Shown: positions 1-5,932 of the stretch, in pieces
How positions within the stretch are numbered: position 1 is the stretch's first letter
Layout: the number at the start of each line of letters is the position of its first letter
Assembly (NCBI GenBank): GCA_017883485.1
Contig: JADGNM010000176.1
Coordinates: 1 to 5,932, forward strand
Direction: 5' to 3'
DNA: 5,932 nt
Origin: Methanosarcina sp.
GTDB lineage: Archaea; Halobacteriota; Methanosarcinia; Methanosarcinales; Methanosarcinaceae
Notes under the pieces: generated by a model
The model's database searches: none
What the model was told of the DNA's origin: nothing
Seen by the model: the letters and a program-made list of their open reading frames with translations, nothing else
Position numbers and translations under genes: made by a program

Positions 1-837
1 TACGGCTATTGGCCTGGATGCAGACAGCCCGTAGGAAAGAAAACGGTCATCGATAAGAGTAGGCCCTATCATGGGGTAGTAGGCGATCAGCACAACCGCC
101 CCGAATTCACTTATAGCCCTTGCCCATGTCAGAATTGCCCCTATCAAAATATGCCTTGCTGAAAGCGGAAGGGTTACGAAAAGAAATGCCTTCCAGAGGG
201 GAGCCCCGAGAGAACGGGCTACATTTTCAAGTCTCGGGTCCACACTTTTGAATCCTTCTCTTGCGGAATTGGCCAGGTACGGTAGGGACACAAAAAGCAT
301 TGCGACCACAATTCCCGGAACTGCATCACGGAATTGTATATAGTTGTTGAGAGGGCCTCCTATAAGCCCCTTTGACCCAAATACAGTAAAAATTGCAATA
401 CCTGCTACTGTGTGCGGAGCTACCACAGGCACGTCAATAATGCTCTCAACCAACCGTTTCCCGGGAAAATCGAATCTCGCAAGGATATAACCTGTCGGAA
501 CCCCGAGAAAAAAGGCAAGAAGGGTTGCAAGAAAACCCGCATAAAGGGAAAGGAGAATAGAATCGATTACAGACTTATTTTCTGCAGCTTCGATCAGTCC
601 CCTGAAATCATCAATAATCTGCCCGAAGATCATGTTTGAAAGCGTTAAAAAAATGAAAAGGAACATGACAAGCAGTAAAAGGGAAAAAATGAAAGTAAGA
701 GGTTCAAGTTTACTGGCCCGAATTGCGTTTCGGGAGCCCGCTGTCCTTCTCGAGTTGCGTTTCGGGAGCCCGCTGTCCTTTTCGCTTCGCTCAAGAGGAC
801 TAATATTCAAAGTTTCAGCTTTTCCACGTCTTTTCAT
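1..837 (-). CDS. wtpB: Tungstate/molybdate ABC transporter permease WtpB (3' end cut by window edge)
   Basis: Membrane permease of the tungstate/molybdate importer: it forms the channel that takes oxyanion from WtpA and is driven by the ATPase WtpC. I translated 279 residues from the ATG at 837; the frame is still open at base 1. Hydrophobic segments lie at about residues 47-67, 92-116, 131-153, 173-190, 222-240 and 243-258. The cytoplasmic EAA loop that docks on the ATPase is at about 203-225, with ENVARSLGA followed by TLPLS. The VPVVAPHTVAG stretch at 136-146 is typical of ModB/WtpB permeases. The gene follows wtpA by 64 bases on the same strand, so the two are probably co-transcribed. No ATG, GTG or TTG lies between the upstream stop (889-891) and this ATG, and the next ATG (residue 58) is inside the first membrane segment, which supports this start. 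No clear Shine-Dalgarno is seen. The 45 residues before the first membrane segment are unusually long and repeat-derived. Confidence 0.9.
   Translation of the reverse strand, partial: MKRRGKAETLNISPLERSEKDSGLPKRNSRRTAGSRNAIRASKLEPLTFIFSLLLLVMFLFIFLTLSNMIFGQIIDDFRGLIEAAENKSVIDSILLSLYAGFLATLLAFFLGVPTGYILARFDFPGKRLVESIIDVPVVAPHTVAGIAIFTVFGSKGLIGGPLNNYIQFRDAVPGIVVAMLFVSLPYLANSAREGFKSVDPRLENVARSLGAPLWKAFLFVTLPLSARHILIGAILTWARAISEFGAVVLIAYYPMIGPTLIDDRFLSYGLSASRPIAV
723..780. repeat. Tandem direct repeat, period 32 bp, inside the wtpB 5' end
   Basis: A 26-bp block beginning TTGCGTTTCGGGAGCCC occurs at 723-748 and again, identical, at 755-780. The period of 32 is not a multiple of three, so the two copies are read in different frames of wtpB. 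One copy gives about KDSGLPKRNS (residues 20-29) and the other about RTAGSRNAI (31-39). A related short motif, TTCGCTTCGCTC, follows at 781-792. The block is much more GC-rich than the rest of the 5' end of the gene, which suggests an inserted or expanded repeat rather than ancestral coding sequence. Confidence 0.85.
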
Positions 838-901
838 TTTTTCCCGCGGTTTACTCTTATTTAAGATTTTTGAATGAGTTTTGATGCTTCACTATGATTC
901 T

Positions 902-1982
<1,081 letters not shown>

Positions 1983-1983
1983 G

Positions 1984-2005
1984 GTTATGTTGTCTTAAAC
2001 ATAAC
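1984..2005. promoter_or_regulatory. Perfect 8-6-8 palindrome, candidate metal-responsive operator of wtpAB
   Basis: The arms GTTATGTT (1984-1991) and AACATAAC (1998-2005) are perfect inverted repeats separated by six bases. On the minus strand the palindrome sits directly after the TATA box and one base before the ATG at 1982, covering the expected start of transcription. That is the place for a repressor that blocks polymerase recruitment or escape. Two arms beginning GTTAT around a 6-bp centre resemble ModE-type molybdate operators, and a tungstate/molybdate importer is a usual target of ModE or TunR-like regulators. The regulator assignment is inference. Confidence 0.6.
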
Positions 2006-2014
2006 AAATATAAA
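2006..2014 (-). promoter_or_regulatory. TATA box of the wtpAB operon
   Basis: Read on the minus strand this is TTTATATTT, preceded by the purine-rich AAAAAG that could serve as the BRE. An archaeal TATA box places transcription about 25 bp downstream of its centre, here at about 1984-1987. The message would be nearly leaderless for the ATG at 1982, or have a leader of about 55 bases for the ATG at 1930. This supports 1982 as the original start. Confidence 0.6.
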
Positions 2015-2349
2015 CTTTTTGAAGGGTAAAGTAACTGTTTTTTTACATTAAGAAAGTAATATTTGATATAAAGGTATTCAAAGGTTTAATTGGCTATTTC
2101 TACTAGTAAAATCCATAAATACCACATAATATGGTTGGAGACGGTTCCAAGAGTCTTTTGGAAATTGCATAAAAAAAGGCTATCCGAATTTTATTTAGAT
2201 GTTATATTCAGCCGTTAAATCAGATTTTTATTTATCAGCTAGATAAAAAAATGAGGATTTTTTAGAAATGAGTTAAAAGTTCTCTTATTATCGTGTACTA
2301 ATGTCTATTTTTCGAAACTCAAGGAGTAAAATTGAGAGGATGCTTTATT

Positions 2350-2424
2350 CCTTGGAAAAACGGGGGAGAAAACTTCGATGTTCGGGTTTTGACCTGAATC
2401 TTCGAAAGTACTACTTATTCAAGG
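2350..2424 (+). other. Nested inverted repeats able to form a branched-free stem (possible RNA structure)
   Basis: The inner hairpin is TTCGGGT (2381-2387) with ACCTGAA (2392-2398), seven pairs including one G-U, closing the loop TTTG. Across a small internal loop, ACTTCGA (2372-2378) pairs with TCGAAAGT (2402-2409), with one bulged base. Further out, CCTTG (2350-2354) pairs with CAAGG (2420-2424). Three coaxial stems around one centre are more than a casual hairpin. The element lies about 220 bases before the symporter start. Orientation and transcription are unknown; no known RNA family was recognised. Confidence 0.3.
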
Positions 2425-2591
2425 TTTGGAAATAATCCGAATACAAGTTAACTTGCGTGAGAGGAAAGAAAAGAGTCCCTTCGCAGTGAGTAAATTATTT
2501 GTAAAAGTAAAGATTTATTTATTTGTCTGTTAATACATTGGAGCATAAAAAGGAATATCTTTCAAAAGAGGCAGCAATAGCCTTATGAATT

Positions 2592-2600
2592 TCTATAAAA
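2592..2600 (+). promoter_or_regulatory. Possible TATA box of the symporter gene
   Basis: TCTATAAAA fits the archaeal TATA consensus moderately well. It predicts a start near 2620 and a leader of about 25 bases that contains the GAAGG ribosome-binding sequence at 2633-2637. Other AT-rich matches lie further up (for example 2514-2524), so the assignment is tentative. Confidence 0.35.
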
Positions 2601-2644
2601 TGGATATCTTTTATTAATTATCTGATCTTTTTGAAGGTTTTTTC

Positions 2645-4564
2645 ATGGATAGTTATAATATCTTTATGATGATGCTTATCGTCTATATAGCCGGACTTGT
2701 GGCTATTAGCTGGTATTTTAACAGCAGACAGAAGTCTATTACTGATTTCTGGCTTGCAGGGCGCATGATAGGTCCCTCAGCCTTAGGTTTTGCGGCAGCA
2801 GCATCCTGGTTGACAGCCGGAGGGATTCTCGCAGTTGTCGGGTATTTTATGCTTCAAGGAATGGGTTCAATCTGGGGTTTTGTTGCTCCAAACATCCTTG
2901 CCCTTCTTGTAATTGCCGTGCTTGTGGGAAAGATAAAAAGCCTGCCTGCAATTACGCAGCCCGAACTTCTGGAGCAGCGCTACGGCAGTGCGATCAGACT
3001 GCCAATTGCCCTGATTATCACTGTTGTAATGACTCTTTTTTCAGTCGCCGATATTACAGGGCTTTCTCTGGTGCTGCAGGTCTTTTACGGGCTTGATCCC
3101 CTCTATGCAGCAGCCATTATTGCAATTTCAGTCTCTCTTTATGTGACCCTGGGAGGGCTTTCGGCAGTTATCTGGACGGATGTCATCCAGTTTGCATTCC
3201 TTGCCATCTTTGCAATAGGGATAGCTTTTGTAGCAGTAGGGACGGTTGCTGACGGTGGGCTTAATACTACTGCTGTAAGCCCTTCGGAGCTGTTTGGAAA
3301 CATGCCAGCAGACTGGTGGAACCCCTTCTCAATAGGCCTTCCTCTGGTACTGATCCTTAGCTTTGCCATAATTCCCGGATGGATTACCGAGCAGGACCCC
3401 TGGCAGAAAGTTTGGGCTGCAAGAGACGAGAAATCTGCCAGTCTCGGTATGGTAATAGGCGCTCTCATGATTGCTCTGGTTTTTGCAGCCTGCGCAGTAG
3501 CTGCAATAGCTCTCAATTCCATATATCCTGAAATAGCAAAAATGGGCTATCCCGCCGGCATGGCTATGGCTGAGACCTCGCTGCTGGACTTCGTCAAAGC
3601 ACGTTTCGCTTCTGCACCAATCGTGATAGCTTTCAGTGCAATAGGGCTTGCGGCAGCTTCCATGTCCTGTACGGACACTTTTTCAACCTCGGGAGCCTCC
3701 TGTGTCTCGAGGGACATTTTCCAGAGATATATAAAGCCTGATGCCACGATGAAAGAAATGCTCGCCGTGAACAGAATAAGTGTCGTTGCTATTATACTTG
3801 CGGCAACAGCTGGCTCATTTGTTATCCCTAACATTATCGATGCAATTCAAATAGCAACCTTCATTGCAAGTTCTTCCTATTTCTTCCCCCTGATGGGCGG
3901 CCTGTACTGGAAGCGGGCTACCAAAGAAGGAGCTTTTGCAGGATTGGTTGTGGGATTTGTAATCCAGGTTGCTCTTGTAGCTCTTGACCTGATAAAGACA
4001 GTTCCTCTGGCTCCCAACTATCTCGAAACCGTTCACCCAATCCTTACAGGCCACGGGGTTATTGTCGGGATGACTATGAGTGCAATTGTTTTCTTTGGGG
4101 TATCCTTGACGACAAAACCCTCAAGCAGGATCAACCTTGCCCCCTTTTTCGAAGAGGAAGCCGAAAAGCTTGCCCTCTACGAAGCAAAAGAAGTCGGTGA
4201 AGCAGATCAGTCGTACAGTGCCTTCCTCAAAAATGTTAATGAAAAAGTCACCGGAGAACGCGCTCATCTCCAGCTAAATCTCCGAGCATCCGAAAACCTC
4301 AACTGGCACGAAATTATAGAGCAGCTTAAAATCAGCTATCCTGCCTGGGTAACTCCTACAGGGCTTGACTCGGTATACAGGCTTACCCATGCGGATATGC
4401 TCGCCTGCGTTGCGATTACGAGAGGGACCGGAGAAAGGGATATCTGGCTCAAAGCCGAGCCCACACTTGAAGCCGTGGGAAGACAGAAGAAAGAGCTTTT
4501 CATGGCATATCAGGAGCTTAAAATGGTATTCGTTCAGAAGGGAGTGAAAGTAAACTTCTACTGA
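2645..4564 (+). CDS. Sodium:solute symporter (SSS family) with C-terminal soluble domain
   Basis: Secondary transporter that brings an unidentified solute across the cytoplasmic membrane using the sodium gradient; 639 residues. The SSS signature GGLSAVIWTDVIQF is at 170-183 and the second conserved region, GLAAASMSCTDTF, at 334-346. About 13 membrane segments can be drawn at 5-24, 46-68, 77-96, 118-136, 154-170, 179-199, 230-247, 267-290, 325-345, 376-396, 403-421, 429-450 and 468-487, the usual SSS topology. Residues 488-639 are a hydrophilic tail beginning with an acidic helix (FFEEEAEKLALYEAKE) that I do not recognise. Compared by eye with E. coli PutP, the sodium-site pair Ser340-Thr341 becomes Ser341-Cys342, and PutP Asp55 falls on Trp55. 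The substrate (amino acid, organic acid or other) cannot be told from sequence alone. The ATG at 2645 has GAAGG seven bases upstream and begins just before the first membrane segment. It is divergent from wtpA and convergent with the next gene, so appears monocistronic. Confidence 0.92.
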   Translation: MDSYNIFMMMLIVYIAGLVAISWYFNSRQKSITDFWLAGRMIGPSALGFAAAASWLTAGGILAVVGYFMLQGMGSIWGFVAPNILALLVIAVLVGKIKSLPAITQPELLEQRYGSAIRLPIALIITVVMTLFSVADITGLSLVLQVFYGLDPLYAAAIIAISVSLYVTLGGLSAVIWTDVIQFAFLAIFAIGIAFVAVGTVADGGLNTTAVSPSELFGNMPADWWNPFSIGLPLVLILSFAIIPGWITEQDPWQKVWAARDEKSASLGMVIGALMIALVFAACAVAAIALNSIYPEIAKMGYPAGMAMAETSLLDFVKARFASAPIVIAFSAIGLAAASMSCTDTFSTSGASCVSRDIFQRYIKPDATMKEMLAVNRISVVAIILAATAGSFVIPNIIDAIQIATFIASSSYFFPLMGGLYWKRATKEGAFAGLVVGFVIQVALVALDLIKTVPLAPNYLETVHPILTGHGVIVGMTMSAIVFFGVSLTTKPSSRINLAPFFEEEAEKLALYEAKEVGEADQSYSAFLKNVNEKVTGERAHLQLNLRASENLNWHEIIEQLKISYPAWVTPTGLDSVYRLTHADMLACVAITRGTGERDIWLKAEPTLEAVGRQKKELFMAYQELKMVFVQKGVKVNFY

Positions 4565-4581
4565 AGGATGGATTTCGACTG

Positions 4582-4588
4582 AAAAAAA
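4582..4588 (-). terminator. Poly-U tract downstream of the TIM-barrel gene
   Basis: Seven consecutive A on the plus strand give seven U in the minus-strand transcript, about 47-53 bases past the stop of the gene ending at 4635 and just beyond the hairpin. This fits the U-rich archaeal terminator. It lies only 18 bases after the symporter stop on the other strand. Confidence 0.45.
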
Positions 4589-4608
4589 GGATGAGGGTTT
4601 TAAATGAA

Positions 4609-4649
4609 TCCCTGCTAAAATCTTTATTCCTGTGTCAGATTTTAAGGGA
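4609..4649. terminator. Strong hairpin between convergent genes, candidate shared terminator
   Basis: Arms TAAAATCT (4616-4623) and AGATTTTA (4637-4644) form eight perfect pairs around a 13-base loop. The stem is extended outward by TCCCT (4609-4613) with AGGGA (4645-4649), with two bases bulged on the left arm. It lies 45 bases after the symporter stop and overlaps the stop codon of the minus-strand gene (4635-4637). It could act on both transcripts. Archaeal termination depends mainly on U-rich tracts, so the hairpin may instead protect 3' ends. Confidence 0.45.
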
Positions 4650-5444
4650 ATTTTCGATGATCTCTTTTCCTGAACAGATATCATCCACCGAATAAACTTC
4701 CAGGTTATAGACGCCTCTATACCCTGAAAGCAGTTTAAGGACTGAGAAATCGGTACAACCCTTTCCAGGAGCCATATGCTCGTCCCCATCAAATTTTTCT
4801 GTCCATTGCCCGCTGTTGTCGTGCAGATGAAGATGAATAATATGCTTCTGCAAGGTTTGGACAAAGGTTCGGAGTTTTTCGGAATTGCCCCCACAGGTGA
4901 GATTTGCATGTCCTATATCGAAAGTAGCTTTCAGATGCACTGAATTTACAGCTTCGATGGTCCTGGAAAGTTCTTCTGCTTCACAGCAAAAGTTGGAAGG
5001 ATCAGTACCTTCCTTATTCTCCAGACCTAACGTAATCCCATAATCTTCGGCTATGGAAGCAAGAGTATGGAGATTCTTGACCATTGAGGAATAAGCTTTT
5101 CCCCTGTCAGGCCCTACTCTGCCCGGGTGCAATACAACTATCCGGGCTCCAATCCTGTTTGCAAGAGCGATTGACTCTTCCATAATGGCAAACTCTTGCT
5201 CACCCATCCTTGCAGTGTCTACCTTGATGGCTAAAGGATATTTAGGATCTTCCGCAGAGTAAGGAGCATGAACAGTACATGCGAAATTACAGGTAGATAT
5301 TCTATCGAGTATCTTTTCTAGCTTTTCCGTTTCAAGGCCCGAACCGTTGTAAATGCCCATCTTGGGAATGTAGAGTTCTATAGACTGAACATGCCCTTTC
5401 AAATCTGTAAGGGGACCGGCGAAAGATGAGGCTCCGAAAATCAC
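4635..5444 (-). CDS. TIM-barrel metalloenzyme, sugar phosphate isomerase/endonuclease IV superfamily
   Basis: A 269-residue cytosolic protein of the AP-endonuclease-2/xylose-isomerase-like TIM-barrel family. Ordered motifs are VHAPYS (58-63), VVLHPG (103-108), LGLENKEG (139-146), TFDIGHAN (174-181), HLHLHDNSG (204-212), GDEHMAPGKG (220-229) and YNLEVYS (246-252). These give candidate ligands His59, His106, Glu142, Asp176, His179, His208, Asp221, His223 and Glu249. That order, and much of the spacing, matches the nine residues holding the three zinc ions of E. coli endonuclease IV. The usual label would be sugar phosphate isomerase/epimerase. DNA repair or another phosphodiester reaction is also possible, and the substrate is unknown. 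Length is close to endonuclease IV (about 285). The first codon is GTG: the only codon between it and the stop at 5448-5450 is TGT, and the residues right after it (IFGASSFAGPL) look like a barrel's first strand. No Shine-Dalgarno is present; a TATA box 25 bases before suggests a leaderless message. The gene is convergent with the symporter, and no operon partner is visible. Confidence 0.88.
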   Translation of the reverse strand: MIFGASSFAGPLTDLKGHVQSIELYIPKMGIYNGSGLETEKLEKILDRISTCNFACTVHAPYSAEDPKYPLAIKVDTARMGEQEFAIMEESIALANRIGARIVVLHPGRVGPDRGKAYSSMVKNLHTLASIAEDYGITLGLENKEGTDPSNFCCEAEELSRTIEAVNSVHLKATFDIGHANLTCGGNSEKLRTFVQTLQKHIIHLHLHDNSGQWTEKFDGDEHMAPGKGCTDFSVLKLLSGYRGVYNLEVYSVDDICSGKEIIENSLKI

Positions 5445-5466
5445 ACATCAAGTTAGGAGACAAAAC

Positions 5467-5476
5467 ATATAATTTT
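5467..5476 (-). promoter_or_regulatory. TATA box for the TIM-barrel gene, predicting a leaderless transcript
   Basis: On the minus strand the sequence reads AAAATTATAT. About 25 bp from its centre lies 5444-5448, where the GTG start codon is. The lack of any GGAGG-like sequence upstream of the GTG agrees with leaderless translation. An ATG at 5446-5448 is in the wrong frame for this protein. Confidence 0.45.
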
Positions 5477-5543
5477 ATTGCAACTCAATAGAAATCAGAA
5501 GTAATAAATATTAAAAACAATCGACTTTTAAAAAACTAAGGAA

Positions 5544-5699
5544 ATGTTTAAAGTCGTTTTCAAATTGAACTTGATGAAAGTTACCTTAAAGCCGAGCTTG
5601 AATACTTCTTACTCCTCTCCAAATGGCAAAAATGGACAATATATTTATATATTTAAAAATGCATTGCCCTCCCGCTTTCCATTGCTTATGAATAATTAA
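5544..5699 (+). CDS. Doubtful 51-residue small ORF
   Basis: An ATG at 5544 opens 51 codons, beginning MFKVVFKLNL and ending RFPLLMNN, to a TAA. I recognise no family. AAGG at 5538-5541 is only two bases before the ATG, too close for a normal ribosome-binding site. A second plus-strand frame across the same bases (about 5552-5656, without a start codon) contains LDESYLKAELEYF, which looks as protein-like as this one. The best reading is chance or a decayed coding remnant rather than a functional gene. Confidence 0.15.
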   Translation: MFKVVFKLNLMKVTLKPSLNTSYSSPNGKNGQYIYIFKNALPSRFPLLMNN

Positions 5700-5854
5700 A
5701 ATGATACATAGTTAATATAAAAAAAATAATTCTGTCAAAAACGAAACATTAAGAAATATTTTTGTTTTTTGGATACGAAAGTCGCGTTTTATTGAATTCC
5801 GGCAGAAAATTGAATGAAATTAGCACCGGATAAAATTTGGTCGTCCAGCGTTAT

Positions 5855-5932
5855 ATGATTGGTGTTTTGAAGCACTTAAATGTTAGAAGATTTCTTAGTG
5901 TCCACTTTGAATCTGTAATCCCTGCTTCTCTT
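5855..5932 (+). CDS. Possible N-terminus of a gene running off the right edge
   Basis: From an ATG at 5855 the frame stays open for 26 codons to the last base. It begins MIGVLKHLNVRRFLS and continues VHFESVIPASL. The upstream in-frame stop is TAA at 5831-5833. No Shine-Dalgarno is seen; GGATAAAATTTGG (5828-5840) could be a TATA box for a near-leaderless message. I recognise no family, and an open frame of this length can occur by chance in AT-rich DNA. Confidence 0.25.
   Translation, partial: MIGVLKHLNVRRFLSVHFESVIPASL

Larger units (their letters stand above)
1983..2644. other. AT-rich divergent intergenic region, no convincing gene
   Basis: About 660 bases separate the divergent wtpA and symporter genes. 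Apart from the wtpA promoter at its left end and a weak symporter promoter at its right end, I see only short stop-interrupted frames. The longest looked at, an ATG near 2131, gives 13 codons. Several inverted repeats occur: arms TTGGA/TCCAA near 2134-2149, TTTATC/GATAAA at 2231-2247, CTCAA/TTGAG at 2318-2336, and the larger structure at 2350-2424. No tRNA, rRNA or known riboswitch was recognised. Confidence 0.6.
5445..5854. other. AT-rich intergenic region with doubtful short frames
   Basis: The region contains the promoter of the minus-strand gene and otherwise no clear gene. An inverted repeat, CGACTTT (5522-5528) with AAAGTCG (5550-5556), is followed on the plus strand by TTTT. A perfect archaeal TATA octamer, TTTATATA, lies at 5644-5651. 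T-rich stretches occur at 5759-5770, and CCGG blocks at about 5800 and 5826. Two overlapping plus-strand frames between 5544 and 5699 are described separately. Confidence 0.5.

Noticed and set aside
723..780. The two repeat copies as the start of a CRISPR array
   Set aside because: There are only two copies, the 6-bp gap between identical blocks is too short for a spacer, and they lie in a coding frame.
2131..2172. Short frame MVGDGSKSLLEIA in the divergent spacer
   Set aside because: Thirteen codons, no ribosome-binding site and no context; treated as chance.
2231..2247. TTTATC/GATAAA hairpin as an intrinsic terminator
   Set aside because: The plus strand is followed by A rather than T, no gene ends nearby, and short AT hairpins are frequent here by chance.
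3139..4054. Minus-strand open frames opposite the symporter (3139-3522, 3547-3834, 3815-4054)
   Set aside because: They are antisense to conserved SSS motifs and their sequences show no recognisable domain.
4274..4909. 211-codon minus-strand frame spanning the symporter tail and the TIM-barrel gene
   Set aside because: It overlaps two convincing genes, crosses the convergent hairpin and poly-U tract, and has no motif; length alone is not support.

Overview
The window looks archaeal and most like a Methanosarcina. Three things point there. The substrate-binding protein is of the archaeal WtpA type. The clearest promoters are archaeal TATA boxes placed about 25 bp before near-leaderless starts. 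Moderately GC-rich genes are separated by long, very AT-rich spacers. The genus is inferred from overall character, not from a search.

Layout. (1) Positions 1-1982, minus strand: two genes of a tungstate/molybdate ABC importer. wtpA (lipoprotein binding protein) is followed by wtpB (membrane permease), which runs off the left edge; the ATPase gene wtpC would be expected beyond it. The promoter side carries a TATA box and a perfect 8-6-8 palindrome directly before an ATG. That ATG would start a complete lipoprotein signal peptide, but it is out of frame with the rest of wtpA by one base. The wtpB N-terminus is a long extension written partly by a tandem DNA repeat. (2) Positions 1983-2644: an AT-rich divergent spacer with several hairpins and no convincing gene. 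(3) Positions 2645-4564, plus strand: a sodium:solute symporter (SSS family) with about 13 membrane segments and an unidentified C-terminal soluble domain of about 150 residues. (4) Positions 4565-4634: a short convergent spacer with a strong hairpin and a poly-U tract. (5) Positions 4635-5444, minus strand: a TIM-barrel enzyme of the sugar-phosphate isomerase/endonuclease IV superfamily, probably translated from a leaderless GTG. By eye and by spacing it keeps all nine metal ligands of endonuclease IV. (6) Positions 5445-5932: an AT-rich region with short open frames of doubtful status, one of them open to the right edge.

How the parts relate. wtpA and wtpB form one transcription unit importing the oxyanion for tungsten/molybdenum cofactor enzymes such as formylmethanofuran dehydrogenase; the palindrome is placed to act as a metal-responsive operator. 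The symporter is divergent from wtp and convergent with the TIM-barrel gene, so nothing in the layout ties these three units into one pathway. No CRISPR array, tRNA, rRNA or intact insertion sequence was seen. The points most worth following are the wtpA signal-peptide frameshift, the wtpA operator, the repeat-built wtpB extension and the endonuclease-IV-like metal site.
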